Of a stretch of 64,000 nucleotides of DNA, positions 1 to 12,704 are shown one piece after another. Below the pieces are notes generated by a model. It searched no databases, had not been told where the DNA came from, and saw only the letters and a list, made by a program, of their open reading frames with translations. Each line of letters opens with the position of its first letter. Within the stretch, counting starts at the first letter, position 1. The position numbers and the translations under genes are program-made. This DNA comes from Alligator mississippiensis (taxonomy: Eukaryota > Chordata > Crocodylia > Alligatoridae): contig NC_081831.1 of the NCBI RefSeq assembly GCF_030867095.1, positions 46,499,319 to 46,563,318 on the forward strand. The letters run 5' to 3'.

Positions 1-616
1 TATAGTTAGGAAAAAAAGAAAACACCAGTATCTTGTTACTTGTATTTGCTCTACATCAGCTCAGCAAGATGTATTCATCTGTTTTATTAGAGTATTTAGT
101 TAGAATACAAGCTTTCATTCAGAGCTAGATTCTTTCTTGACCTTTCTCTTGCGTGTGGGTCAAAATCTTTATTAGAGGTGACTCCTTTAGTCAATTATTA
201 AAGAAAAATGCAGCACTGACCCTATAAAGATAGTAAAGTGTAAGAAATATACCATTAGTTTAACATCCTATCAGTTTTCTGTCATGGTCTATGTAACCAT
301 GTATACTCACATACTTGGTGTTCAGTCTCTGAGCAAATCTGTACCGAAGCTTCTGGGGAGAGCAGTGAAAACTACTAGCTATCCTTCTTCATTTCATGAA
401 AGTGCCTAGCTATAACCACAGCTAAAAGTATGTTCCCATGATCTTGTAAGTGTAAAGGTCCACCCTTCCTTGCTTTCAAACATTTCCAGCCAAATTTTTT
501 ACTGCTATTGCTGAAAAATAAAACTTCTACCATCCAGAATCACTGATGCACTTAAAAAATATTGGTACCCATTCAGGCCACAGACTCATAAGTTCAGTTT
601 GTCTCTAGTCATTATT
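1..616. other. non-coding DNA, nothing recognised
   Basis: AT-rich sequence without a convincing open frame, RNA gene or recognisable repeat. Short open frames here show no family resemblance. Confidence 0.5.
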
Positions 617-1014
617 GGGCATGTCTACACAGGCATGTACTTTGGCTCAGATTTACTCGGTGCATCTACACGTTCACATTTACTGTGCAGTAACCAAAAT
701 GACTGCATAGTATGGGTGTGCATCTACCTGTGCACACCCATACTGCATAGTATATATGGCAACTTATACCAACTTGAACATATATTTGATTCCTGCATCA
801 TGCAACAGTCAAATTTATGCCCAGTTAGTTACTGTGAAGTAATACATGTGGGACTAGCTTTATTTAGTGTTTTGAATGTATGATGTATTGTGAATGTAAG
901 CCTTAATGTACTTTAATGCCTGCACATGTAGATGCTGGCCTATTCCCGCTGACTGTGCAGTAATTTACTGCACAGTAAATTTAAGCCAGTGTAAAAGCAT
1001 ATGTAGACACACCC
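617..1014. mobile_element. candidate non-autonomous DNA transposon (miniature, palindrome-rich)
   Basis: The ends GGGCATGTCTACAC (617) and ATGTAGACACACCC (1,001) are imperfect inverted repeats, matching at about 11 of 14 bases. Inside are two strong palindromes: one around 701-745 (arms AGTATGGGTGTGCA) and one around 953-979 (CTGTGCAGTAA and its complement). A related TTACTGTGCAGTAA palindrome recurs near 38,400. No clear target-site duplication was found, so both the hAT-like class and the borders are inferred. Confidence 0.45.
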
Positions 1015-1026
1015 ACTGTGATGTAA

Positions 1027-1900
1027 ACTAAGCTGGAGTAAGGGTTTTTGGGTAGGTGTCTACACTGCAGAGACTAGGGAGAAAATTTGCATTAAGTTCC
1101 CTGCAGCCCTGCAGTGGCCCCTGTGGCCCCTGGGGGGAGCTCCAGGCTCCCCCTTGGTGTTAGCCCAGGGTCTGGCAGGGAGCACCAGGCCAGGAGACAA
1201 CTGTCTCATGGCCCTAAGGAACTGCCCACTGCTGGGTTGGGACAATGTCCCCTTGCCCCAGCAGCAGGGAGCTCCTGGCCCTGGCTCCCTGATTAGGGGC
1301 ATGGGGCTTGGAAAGAGCTGAAGGGGAAGGTCTGGTCCCAGACCCCTGCCCTGATCCCCTGGTGGGGAAGCTAGGAGCTAGTTCCCTGCTAGCTTCCCCA
1401 CTGCTGGATCAGGGCAGGGGGCTGGGAGCTACCCTACCCCTGCAGCTATTTCCAAGCCCCATGCTTCAACCACTCAACCAGGGCATGGGGCTGAGACCTG
1501 CCCCTAACTGGGACAGTTCCTAGCTAGCTTTAGGCTGTGTGGAGAAGTCTGGCTGGGGACTGCCTGAAACAGGACAATTCCTAGACACCTCCAGGCTTCA
1601 TGTACATTTTTGAGCAGCCTGGGGTGGCTGAGACCTGTCCAGGTCAGGGGCAGGTCCCAGCTAGATCTAGGCTGGGTGGGGAACTGTACCTATGCAGGGA
1701 GCTCCCAGCTCCTGCTCTGCAATCACAATTGCAACTGTGGAGTAGGGGTTGGGGAGCTTGTTCCTGCCCCAGCTCTGCAATCATGGAGCTGGGCAGGGAA
1801 CAAGCTCCTCTGCTTCACCAGCAGGGAGCTCCCAGTCTGAGCTCTATGATCATGGGGCTTAGTCTGGGAGACCCTTATCTACCACAGGCCATGTGTTGAC
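1027..1900. repeat. GC-rich interspersed sequence with a long hairpin
   Basis: This is a GC-rich island in AT-rich surroundings. It carries an imperfect inverted repeat with ~30-base arms (1,344-1,374 and 1,388-1,418, built on GGGGAAGCTAG and CTAGCTTCCCC). Open frames on both strands are low-complexity Pro/Gly/Leu translations of GC-rich DNA and are not treated as genes. It starts with a GGTGTCTACACTG motif like the neighbouring miniature element, so it may be a second related element. The family is not identified. Confidence 0.4.
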
Positions 1901-2714
1901 GAACATGCTTAGTTCGCAATACACTACGCTAATACAAAGCTAAACCTCTCTTGTAGAGGTGCTTATTTACATGTGTCATGCCTTCAAATGTTATTGTTTT
2001 GCTGATTTTGTTCAGACCAGTTTTTCTACTACAACTCACACACACTGTGCTTTTCTTCCTCTTTTCAGCAAATTGTAGTGTTTTGAATGTATGATGAGTT
2101 ACTGTAAAAGTAATGGGCTACTTTTCAAATATGCAGCTTGACTCAGAAACAATATTTTTAGGAGCCAGTCAGTGCATCTCTTAGGATTTAAACAGAGGGG
2201 TTGGGGTTAGGGTTTTAATATTTAATAAACCAGGGATATGAAGGATGTCAGCCTAGAGGGCATAAATGTTGTTATCCTCTGTTGAATCTCAAATTCACTT
2301 TTTTTTTATGATGCCAAGGGTCTGCCTTATATAGTAGTACTACTGGTTTTCTGGATATTTAGTACTTGCAAAAAGACAGCATAGCACAGCCAGGTATATT
2401 AACTGACAAAAGGCTCTACAGTATCACTAACATTTTTAATGAGTTTCTGATAGACAACACAAATCCAAGTGCCAAAACAACTTTGTTATGTAATTAGGGA
2501 AGGCAGGGACTACGAAACATTTCTGAAATAAAGTACTGGAACAATATAGAACGTTTTAGGCTAGGTCCTAGCATTTCACATGTAGCTAATAGAAATTCTG
2601 TAAACTTTCAGCTGTTCGGATTCCACATGGATTAGACACAGATCATACAAGCACAACTTGCATTTATATTATAATAATACCTTGCTGTTCTATACCAGTT
2701 TTCATCAATGGATA

Positions 2715-2852
2715 CCAACGTATTTTACCAGGGAGGTTAGTCCCATTATGCCTCTTTTACAGATGGCAAAATTGAGGCACAAAAAATAGGAAGGGACTTG
2801 CCTCAAGTCAGGTTGTACAGCCAATGACATAGTTGGGAGCAGAACTCTAGTA
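2715..2852 (-). repeat. MIR-like SINE fragment
   Basis: The segment TTTACAGATGGCAAAATTGA, followed by a GACTTGCCTCAAGTCA-type stretch and a trailing AGAACTCTAG, matches the reverse complement of the conserved core of MIR (CORE-SINE) elements. It is old and diverged. Recognised by eye only; borders are approximate. Confidence 0.65.
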
Positions 2853-2869
2853 AAACTGCAGTGCAGACC

Positions 2870-5800
2870 TCTAGTCACAAAACCAAACTTCTCTCAGAAA
2901 CTGAAAATGACCCTAAAATGTTGTCTAACCTTTTAAAGTGTAGCTTTACACAATTAAGCAGTTCATTGTTCAGATGATCTGAGTAAGTAAATGAATTAAT
3001 GATGCTATGTGTCAAAATGAAAATGTCTTTACAAATGTATTTGGTAAGTGTAATGCATTTGACCATAGGCAGCTGGACTAAATTATCAGCCAGATTTCTC
3101 TGTATCAGATATAGGACTGGAGTATGCTATTAGTGACACATCAGGTTTCTTTTGCTTTGCATTAGATGCAGATGAAAAACTCTTCCACATGCCTTCTCTG
3201 TGAATTACACCTGATACAAATTCCTGGATGAGTTTAACTGAGAGAGATAGTATTGGATTGTATTGCTGGCTCTGTCAGTTGCTTTTATTGTTGCTGATCA
3301 TAGCTCCAGCATGGAGAAAAACATTGTGCACATCTCCTGCTTTGCCCACAGCTTGAATTTGTTGTGCACTCTGTCAGAGAAAGTCAGGGGAAATAAAAGC
3401 TTTCACTTGTGAAGAAGAAAAAAAATCTAAGTTCAGCCATTCCAGCAAGAAATAAGTGTTTGCAGAAAATAAAGGATGAATTGGGTTAGTTTTCATGTCA
3501 CTTCATACCCTTTACATGTATTGGTGCATTTTGTGTCAAGAGCAAAAGCAATTTATAAAAGCACTGCATGCTAGAAAATAATACTGGTGACAACACTCCT
3601 CTATACTGTATTCTGCTTTATTCTTCCAAGGAAAGAGAACCAAGATATTCCTCTGTGATTTAGGTCCCTGGGAGTACCTAGGGTAACATCTTTGATTAAG
3701 ATTCTTACATTCATACAAAACATCATCTTCATGAAATTGCAGAAAAGCAAGACCCCTGTCCTTTTTGATAGGGAAAATACAGACCTTAAAATCATATCTT
3801 TTGTCTCTGAGGAAAAAAATGGGTTAACCATCCATGAACTAATCCTAGTCTTAAAGTACAAATATGACTCATAATTCATAAGATATGAACAATAAAATGA
3901 ACATCTTGCTGTTATTTTTCTTTATTACTGGAAGGCATTCATTATGAACCATGATGCAGAGAATGGTATAGTCAGGTGAGATTTCAAAGAGATTAAACTT
4001 TTGTTGGGAAGGGTTTTGGGGGAGAACTGAAATGCTATTATATTGGTTATCTCCATTTTCATTTTAAAGGTTTACAGTTTACAGAATAGTTATCCAGTTT
4101 GGGTAAACCAGACAGAGTACCTTAATGTCTGTCTTGACAGCCAGAGATGCTGCTTTGCTTGAACAGGAGGTAGACAGTTTTTATTTCTTAGAAACAATGA
4201 AACTTCCTTTTTTTATTTTATGCTTGCAACACTTGTTTTTATTAATCGGCTTGAATGACATATCTTTGAACTTATTAATATTTTATTTATTTAATCTGGA
4301 AATAAATATGTATATTTCCTATAAGGACAAGGGCTGATGGTAACTCTTGTACATCTTCCATTGATATTATTGGGAACTGTGGGAATACAACTATGGGCAA
4401 CTGTAAATAAGGTAGTCATTACTGCACTAACTCCATTGGCTGGGAGTGACCCATTTGAGAAATGTCAGCCTTCAGCTGCCCACACTTCCCTGCTCTCCCT
4501 GCCTTCCCCAGACTGGGGATTGGTCTAGGGAAGGTGTGGGGAATAGAAAATACTCCACTCTTCCCTATTCTGTGGGGACTGGAGAGATGCTTAAAGTGCT
4601 CTGTTGGGGAAAGGAGCCTTTCCCCTGCACGGCATTTCAAAGATGATCCCTGCAGTCTATGCTATACAAGGATGTGTCTCTCTCCCACATGACACTTAAA
4701 AGCTAGCACCCACTGCCCCCCAGGTGTGAAGGATACAGGAGGCAAAGCTTTCAACCTGTTCCCCAGACCAGGCAATCCCTGGTCTGGGAAAGAGGCAGGG
4801 AGAATTTGCCTCTTATTTATTTGCCTCCCCTCCCAGAGCAGTCCAGGAATTATGTCCTTAAAGTTTCAGTGTGTACCCAAGTGACATCCTCCCCTCCACT
4901 TTAAAGCAATTAAAAAGGTACGTTTGGCCATAATAGCTCTATCCATTAGCTCATAATGTGATATCTGGATTTTAATAATCCATATTAAAAGGGGAAGGAA
5001 ATATTTATACCTTTCTCAAAAATTTGAAGACTAGGTTTTTCATGTTTTATTATTAAGTTAGGAGCAAATGAACATGTTTCAGCTTCCCACAAGATGCAAT
5101 TTTTAAAAGGGGGAGGTAACAACCCAGATTTTTAAAGCAACGTCTCTTGTAGCTTAGAAGGAAATGGGAAGTGTGCACATGGCAGCTGTTTAACTTTTCC
5201 TTAGGTAGTTCCACTTAGAAATCAGTAGAGGGCAAATAGCTTATTGAATATTAGTAATTTCATAGGCAGCTCTGACCTTGCTGAGAAACAGCCTCTTCCA
5301 AAGAGAAAAACAAATGAGCATGAAAAAAACTCCAACTTTTTCCTTGGCTTCTCTTGGGTTTGCTTCCACTGCCCCATAAGAGCTTAATGCAAGGCTGAGT
5401 TCTAGAAGTTGAAATTGTAATGAGGAAGAAAGAAACTCCATGTTCTAGTCAGCACTGTTTGATAACTACTGCATACATTTTGCAAGAAACCTCAATCCAA
5501 GATTCCAGTAACTAAAAAAAATAACTTTTACCAGCCAAAGCTCCTTTTCTATGGCTCTAGTTTCAAACTTTGAGGTGTTAGAAATAGGCCAAGGGGATAG
5601 CATTTGGATCTTTACTAGGCTTAGGTGATTGTTGGCAAAAGAGTCAGATCTAGAATAAATTAAATGAACTCTTGCGAGCTTTTATTAAATCTCCATCCCA
5701 TTTGTAGAGAGCTTCTTGATTTTGCTATTATCTGTAATGCTTTATTGCCATAGGGGTCAATCTTTTTGGCAGGCATCCCACAAGGCAAGCCCTGCCCACT

Positions 5801-6230
5801 CCCCAAGTGCCACTTTGATCCCTTTTGGCTACCTCATCTCTCCTGCCTTCCCTGGTGTTCTCCCTATCCCTTGCTCCTTGCTTGATCTGTTGTAGATCAC
5901 ATAAAATGACTGCACATAGTGCACATAAAGTAGCTGCAGTGCCAACTGCAGCTCGGCTGGCCACCTGCACTTTATTTTAGATGAGTAGATATGTCATGGG
6001 ATCAATGCTACAATGGAAAAACAGTACAAGGAATAGCAATGCAACCAAAGCTGCAGAAGTATGTGCGTTTGGTGGAAAAGTGAGCCTATTACTCAGCCAA
6101 TTATAGATTCTACCATGTTTTGTTAAATGAATTTCTCTTGCAACTTAGAAGGAAATGGGAAGTGTGGCTATGGCATCTGTTTAACTTTTCTTTCTTTCTT
6201 AGTTTATAACCATAATAAAGAAAAAGAATC
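2870..6230. other. intergenic DNA with a duplicated ~60-bp segment
   Basis: No coding region is supported. About 60 bases at 5,143-5,204 (TCTTGTAGCTTAGAAGGAAA onward) recur at 6,134-6,201 at roughly 85% identity in the same orientation, about 1 kb apart. A pyrimidine tract and TTAG end both copies. The rest is AT-rich and unrecognised. Confidence 0.45.
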
Positions 6231-6239
6231 TATAATACA

Positions 6240-7240
6240 TCATAAAATCAGCAGTCACATGGACAAATATGATCTGCAGGGTAAGAGTCAACATGGCTTT
6301 TGTAAAGGGAAATCTTGCCTCACCTATCTGTGGGAGTTCTTGGAGGGGGAATCCAATTGACATAATATAGTTGGATTTTTAAAAAGCATTTGACAAGGTC
6401 CCTCACCAAAGGCTTTTTAAAAAAACTGCAGCAGGAGTTGGAGGGAAGGTGCTTCTGTGGACTGAGAGCTTATTAAAAGGTAGGAAAGAAAGGGTAGGAC
6501 TTGGTCACTTTTCAGGATGGAGGAAACACAAAAGTGGGTTTGGCAGGGATTCATGCTAGGCCCAGTTTTGTTCAATCTTTGGATCAGTGACCTGGAAATG
6601 GGGGTGCCCAGTGAAATCTCCACATTTTCAGATGACCCAAAATTATTCCAGGTAGTCAAGTCTCAAGCTGATGAAGTAGAGCTACAAAAAGATCTCACCA
6701 AGGTAAGTGGGAGGGAAAAAAAAATGGCAAATGAACTTAAGGTTGACAAGTGCAAAGTAATGCACCTAGGGAAAAATAATCTTAACTATACATACACAAT
6801 ACTGGGTTCTGAACTAGCTGTTACAACTCAGGAAAGAGACCTCAGAGTCATTGTAGTTATCATTAAAAAGAGATTTGAAAACAAAACAGAATATCATGAT
6901 GCTATTACACAAATCCATTGTGGACCTACATCTTGAATCCTGTACGCAGTTATGGTCCCCACATCTCAAAAAGGATGGAGTAGAGTTAGAAAAGGTACAG
7001 AGAAGGACGACAAAAATGATCAGGCACATGGAGCAGTTGCTATACCAAGAAAGACTAAAAAGGCTAGGACTCTTCAGTTTGAAAGGGGAAACCTGAGGCC
7101 TATAAAAACATGAAGGTTATGGACCAAGTGAACAGGGAACTGTTGTTCACCAAGCCCCAGAACGTAGAAGTTGGGGGCATCCACTGAGATTAAGTGACAT
7201 AACAAGAGAAAGTATGTTTTTTTATGCAATGCATAGTTAA
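6240..7240 (+). pseudogene. decayed CR1/L3-like LINE reverse transcriptase
   Basis: Three plus-strand frames carry successive pieces of a CR1-clade reverse transcriptase. A QHGFCKGKSCLTYL segment lies near 6,290. GPVLFNLWISDLE and FSDDPKLF (a decayed FADD catalytic box) lie at 6,560-6,650, and CKVMHLGKNN near 6,750. WSPHLKKDGVELEKVQRRTT and ERLKRLGLFSL, typical of the C-terminal part, lie at 6,950-7,090. The frame changes more than once and the endonuclease is absent, so this is an old 5'-truncated copy. It is clearly more diverged than the CR1 copies at 8,740 and 34,211. Confidence 0.85.
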
Positions 7241-7431
7241 TTTTCCCTAGGAGGTGTCAAATCTTATCTTCTGTGATAAATTCACAGTTCATAGATCTAT
7301 TAATGTCTATTAGACAGCACATTTGGAGATGCTTCCTCTGATGTCTCTAAATGAATGACAATAGATTCATAGATGCTAGGGTTGGAAGGGACCTCAATAG
7401 ATCATCGAGTCCGACCCGCTGCATAGGCAGG

Positions 7432-8720
7432 TGTCACAGCGGGATCCTGCAGGAGGGCTGTGATCTCCTTCAGGCCCCCTCTCCGTGTCAAGTCGGCCCA
7501 AGGGCACCCTCTATTCTCGCCCGCCAGGTCTTTGCTCTTAAGTTAATTTGGGAGACTACCTTATACCCTCTTGGACACGTAGACTCCTGGACCCCTCGTG
7601 GATCTAGTCCAGCACAAATGGGTGCTTCGGGGCACCCTAGCCTTATGGACTATGCGTGGCTCCAACCTTCCCTGATACCATGCCCCAAGCCTCACAGATG
7701 GGATAAACGTTGGTTTGTCTTTCTCTGTACACTGACACCCCCTCCTGGGGCTCTCCTTGCCCACTCCAGGCTTTCGCTGCGCCGTCGCCCTCTCTCGGGG
7801 CCTTCTCTGCACTGTTGCCCCCTGTCTGGGCCTTTTCAATAGTGCCCCCTTCTGGGGTCTGCCATGCCCTTACTGGGGCTTCTCGATAATGCCCCCCTTT
7901 CTGGGGCTCTCTGCACCCACACTCGGGCTTCTAAAGTATTGCCCCCTTCCTGGGGCCATCACGCCCGCACTGGAGCCTCTCAATTGTTGCCCCGCTCTGG
8001 GGCTTGCTACGCCCGCACGGGGCTTCTTAAAAAAGGCTGCCCCTTCCTGGGGCTCGTTGTGCCCAACTTGGGCTTCTCAAATGCCCCCTCCTGGGGCTGG
8101 GGTCTAAGCACCCCGTAAGCTGCGCCCTCACTGGCGCCGGGGTCCACCCACCGCTGTGGGTTCCCCCCTGAGTATGCTGCACCCACTCTGGCACTAGGGC
8201 CCCCACACCACTGTGGGTCCCTATGAGTATGCTGCACCCACTCGGGCGCTGGGGTCCTCACCCTCTGTTGTGAGTCCCCAATGAGGCCTCCTCCAACCCC
8301 TATAGCCTCACCCAAACCACCGGTCTAATAAATAACAACACCAAAGCAAAACCACAAGCCCCTAGGCTGTAACACAAATTGAAGCCGCCTGGCGATAACT
8401 TAACACCACGGCTCAAGCCTCCCGAGCTGCCTTCTGTAACTCTGCTCAAGCAGTACTTGCAGTTCTCACTGCTTCTAATATCATAGCTGAAAGAGCTCCT
8501 GCCTCTCTGGCTGCTGGTAGGGAACTGCCAGCCTGGCTTCAGCCCTGGGCTTTATAAGGGCCAGGCCCTGCCTCCTACTGGCAGCTGACTCTCCTTAGTT
8601 GCCCCTGCAACCCACAGCTGTACTCCCTAATCACCGCTTGTGCTCCTTAGGCACTGCCAGAGCTTCTCCTCTGCCAGTTTTCCCCTCTCTAGGAGCGGGG
8701 CAGCGAGGTGCGCTGCGACA
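7432..8720 (-). mobile_element. solo LTR inserted in CR1 (LTR-retroelement fossil)
   Basis: On the minus strand the element begins TGTCGCAGCG and ends GCTGTGACA. It is flanked on both sides by the same 5 bases (GCAGG on the plus strand, 7,427-7,431 and 8,721-8,725), as expected of an LTR element leaving a single LTR. A TATA-like CCTTATAAAGCCC lies in the first third. The later part (about 7,740-8,100) is a tandem array of ~49-bp units beginning CTGGGGCT. No internal coding region is present. A relative lies at 29,305-30,268. Whether the parent was an endogenous retrovirus or another LTR family cannot be told. Confidence 0.82.
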
Positions 8721-8739
8721 GCAGGAAAGAGTGCTGGGT

Positions 8740-11480
8740 TTAGATGACCTTAGCTAGTTGCCTATCTAACCTCCTCTTGAAGACCCCCAGGGTAGGGGAG
8801 AGCACCACCTCCCTTGGGAGCCCATTCCATATCTTGGCCACTCTAACTGTGAAGAAGTTCTTCCTAATGTCCAGTCTAAATCTGCTCTCTGCTAGCTTGT
8901 GGCCATTATTTCTTGTAACCCCCGGGGGCGCCTTGGTGAATAAAACCTCACCAATTCCTTTCTGTGCCCCTGTGATGAACTTATAGGCAGCCACAAGTTT
9001 GCCTCTCAACCTTCTCTTGCGGAGACTGAAGAGGTCCAGGTACTCTAGTCTCTCCTCATAGGGCTTGGCCTGCAAGCCCTTAACCATACGAGTGGCCCTT
9101 CTCTGCACCCTCTCCAGGTTATCCACATCTCTCTTGAAGTGTGGCACCCAAAATTGAACGCAGTATTCCAACTGCGGTCTGACCAGCGCCCGATAGAGGG
9201 GAAGTATCACCTCCTTGGTTCTGTTCGTCATACATCTGCTGATGCACGATAAGGTGTCATTAGCTTTTCTGATGACTTCATCACACTGACGACTCATGTT
9301 CATCTTGGAGTCCATTAGGACTCCAAGATCCCTTTCCACTTCCATGCCACCAAGCAGGTCATTTCCTAAGCAGTAGGTATGCTGGACATTTTTCCTCCCT
9401 AGGTGCAGCACTTTGCATTTCTCCTTGTTGAATTGCATTCTGTTGTTTTCTGCCCATTTGTCCAACCTGTCCAGGTCTGCTTGTAGTTGTTCCCTACCCT
9501 CCGGGGTGTCCACTTCTCCCCACAGTTTTGTGTCATCCGCAAACTTGGACAGAGTACACTTCACTCCCTCTTCCAAATCGCTGATGAAGACATTGAAGAG
9601 TATCGGTCCAAGGACCAAGCCCTGCGGGACCCCACTGCCCACACCCTTCCAGGTCAAAACCGACCAATCCACTACGACTCTCTGGGTGTGACCCTTTAGC
9701 CAATTCACCACCCACCAGACTGTGTAGTCATCCAAGTCACAGCCTCTTAACTTGTTCACCAATATGGTGTGAGACGCCGTATCGAAAGCCTTCCTGAAGT
9801 CTGAGTATACAACATCGACCCCTCTCCTGCGTCCAGGCGTTTTGCAACCTGGTCATAAAAGGAGTGTAGATTAGATGATCTGCCTGCTATGAACCCGTGC
9901 TGGCTTCCCCTCAGCATAATTTATCCTGCCGGGCTCTTGCAAATGTGAGCCTTGATAATTTTTTCAAAGACTTTGCCAAGGATGGAGGTGAGACTGACTG
10001 GCCTATAGTTGCCCGGGTCCTCCTTCCTCCCCTTCTTGAAAATGGGGACCACATTGACCCTTTTCCAGTCCTCCGGGACCTGGCCTGTGCACCACGAGTG
10101 TTCAAATATTCCCACCAGTGGCTGTGCAATGACGTCAGCCAGTGCCTTCAGTACCCTCGGATGGAGCTCATCTGGGCCTGCTGACTTAAAGGCATCCAGT
10201 TCCTCCAAGTGACTCTGCACCATCTCAGGGTCTACGCATGGCAGTCTTACACCTTGCTGCTGCCTCTCTACAATCCCAGTGAGAGACTTGTCTTGTCCTT
10301 CACTTAGGAACACTGAGGCAAAGAACTCATTGAGGAGTTCAGCCTTGTCCCCCCTGTCTGTCACCAATTGCTTCTGCCCATTTAAGTAGGGGTCCTATTC
10401 CTCCCTGGGCCTTCCTTTGACTCCCTATATATCTAAAAAACAATTTTTTGTTATCCTTTACTTGGGATGACATTCTCAGCTCCATGGTAGCTTTGGCCCA
10501 TCTAATTGCCTGCCTACAAGTGAGAGCAGAGGAGTTATACTCCTCTTTGGTAATCTTTCCCTATTTCCACTTTTTATATGCGCCCCTTTTAGCCCGTAGG
10601 CTGCTCTGCATTTCTCTGGTCAGCCAAGGAAGCCTCCTGGCCCCTTTCCCTCTTTTTCCTCGCATCGGGACCGTCTCCCTCTGTGCCCGAAGAATCATTT
10701 CCTTAAGGCACAGCCACCCTTCCTGGGCTCCCATCTCTTCAAAACTCCTACTCTGCAGTTCGTTCTTGACTAATTGCCTGAGTTCATTGAAATCAGCTTT
10801 CCTAAAGTCTAGCACTTTCACCCTACTAGTTACCTCACCCACTCGACGTCTTATGATGAATTCTATTATTTGGTGATCACTGTCCCCCAGGTGTCCACCA
10901 ATCTGTAGGTCCCCTATCATATCATCCCCCATTGCCAATACCAGGTCCAGTAAGGCGTTCCCCCTATTGGGACCGTGTACCTCCTGCGTCAGGTGGAGGT
11001 CCTGTACACAGGATAGGAACCTGCATGAATGGTGGGACTTTGCTGTCTGTGTCTCCCAGCAGATGTCTGGGTAGTTTAGGTCCCCCATGACTACCGCCTC
11101 CTTAGTTTTTATGGTCTCTGAGAGCTGCCTCAGGAGCCCTGAATCTAGTTCTTCCCCTTGGTGTGGGTGTCTGTAGCAGACCCCTACTACCAAATCCCTT
11201 TCTCCTTGTCCCCCATGTGACCTAACCCACAATCCTTCTACTTTCTCCTCCTTCGATTCCGTCTTGATGAGGGTCGATGTATATCGCTCATTGACATAGA
11301 GTGCAACCCCTCCCCCTTTCTTCCCCACCCTGTCCTTTCTGCACAGCCTATAACCCTCAATATGTACCACCCAGTCGTGGGACAAATCTCACCAGGTTTC
11401 TGTTAGCCCTACTAAGTCGTAGGTGGTTTCTGCAAGCAGGAGTGTTAGTTCATCTTGCCTGTTCCCCATGCTCCTAGCTT
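8740..11480 (-). pseudogene. CR1 ORF2 (endonuclease + reverse transcriptase), frameshifted
   Basis: The 5' part (about 11,480-10,561) is an APE-type endonuclease with GGGVALYVNERY, VMGDLNYPDICW and GDSDHQIIEF boxes. The reverse transcriptase follows (10,367-8,740): WKRVNVVPIFKKGRKEDPGN and NYRPVSLTSILGK, then VPQGLVLGPILFN, then the catalytic FADD in KFADDTKLWGE. The C-terminal segment holds CKVLHLGRKN and FKRDVDNLERVQRRATRMV. In living elements this protein nicks the target and copies its RNA onto it. The frame shifts at least twice (near 10,450-10,560 and 9,760-9,920) and there is a stop in the N-terminal stretch, so it is inactive. The catalytic boxes remain readable, so decay is moderate. 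Confidence 0.9.
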
Positions 11481-11789
11481 AAGTATATAGGCACTTGAGC
11501 CCTGTGACTGGTGCCTTTGCTGTTCCCCAGCTCCGATTCCCAAAGGGCCCCTTATTGCTTACCTGCTTATTGCTTACCTGTGCTGTATTGCTGGCCGCCC
11601 CATGGATTACAGGTTCCCGATGTTCTCCTTCTTCAGGCTGGGCTGTCCTTGTGGGTGCCACATGATTTGGTGGTCCACGGCTTCCCCCGCCGTCATCCTC
11701 CCCTCCCCCCGACGAGCCTTGTTTAAAGATGTGATGGAGGGTGTTGAATAGGGGATAGATTACTAGAGATATCAAGTTCAATGACATCT

Positions 11790-11882
11790 TCTTTGACATC
11801 TACTTCTGCCACTGTCAGAGACAGGATATTAGGCTAGATGGGCCATTGGTCCAACTGAATTGGGAAATTTTTATGTTCTTAT
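11790..11882 (+). repeat. CR1 3'-end fragment (older subfamily)
   Basis: ACTGTCAGAGACAGGATATT followed by AGGCTAGATGGGCCATTGGT and a terminal TTTTATGTTCTTA matches the 3' tail of an older CR1 group in sense orientation. Only the tail is present. It abuts the 5' edge of the minus-strand CR1. Confidence 0.65.
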
Positions 11883-11884
11883 TT

Positions 11885-12704
11885 TCTTACCAGTTGTACA
11901 GTGGCAAGACTAGGGAGTCAATGTATGTGCATTAAAGTTCAAGGTTGGTTATGATGTGCTAGATAATACAACGTGCATAAGAGGTTAGTGGTGAGAAGGA
12001 AACTTATCAATTCCTGAATATGCATCTTATTATCATGGCAGTGATGTCCCCTGATTTTTGGGCCCAAAATAAAAAAGTCACATTCTGATCCAACCAGTTC
12101 CCAAAAGGTGAAGCAGTGAAAAATCTAGGTTCTTATTTGTCCCAACTCTATTTAACAATGTGGAGAACCATCCTTTTGGTCAGTAGCATGGCACTCCTTA
12201 TATCTGTCTTCCACAAACTCCACCCATTTTGACCGTATTGCAATCACTTTTTCATCCACCATTTCAGCAATACAGTTGACATGAAATAGAAAAAGTGCTG
12301 AGAGACATATTTGGGCACTTATATGGAAAATAATATAACATATCTTACTTTATTATAAAAACAGACAAATGATAGACAGGCATTTAAAAAAAAACTGTAG
12401 TAAACTGAAAGATGTCTATCACTGGTCTCTTAATGAAAGCAGAATTAGAGATTTATAGGGTCTACAGTATTGCAAGTAAATAGCATGTGAATTCTATCCA
12501 CTGTGCCACTGTGAATACCACTGTGGAATTCCAAATACTGTAGTGTGCATCATCGTGACAGCCATGAAACCTTCTGTGGTCATGTTTGTTACAATATTAA
12601 GTATGTCCTGGTGGGTACATTTGTGTGTCACAAGGATTTGAAGAATCAAGAAGGATAATGCATTATATTGCCAGGAGAGAGGCAAATTAATGCATAACAG
12701 CTGG
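11885..12704. other. intergenic DNA beside the Polinton break
   Basis: AT-rich sequence with no supported gene. Similarity to the second Polinton copy stops abruptly at about 12,705, so this is the outer flank of copy A. Confidence 0.45.

Larger units (their letters stand above)
7363..11740 (-). mobile_element. CR1 LINE, long copy, interrupted by a solo LTR
   Basis: The minus-strand copy runs from endonuclease to the 3' end. The 3' terminus near 7,363 reads, on the minus strand, TCGGACTCGATGATC, GAGGTCCCTTCC, then ATCTATGAATC, the standard crocodilian/turtle CR1 tail. A solo LTR (7,432-8,720) splits the 3' untranslated region. No ORF1 is seen, so it is probably 5'-truncated near 11,740. It shares its subfamily with the opposite-strand copy at 34,211-35,744. 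Confidence 0.88.

Noticed and set aside
7757-8315. Repetitive open frames in the 7.7-8.3 kb region
   Set aside because: They come from ~49-bp tandem units within a solo LTR, open in several frames because of the repeat.
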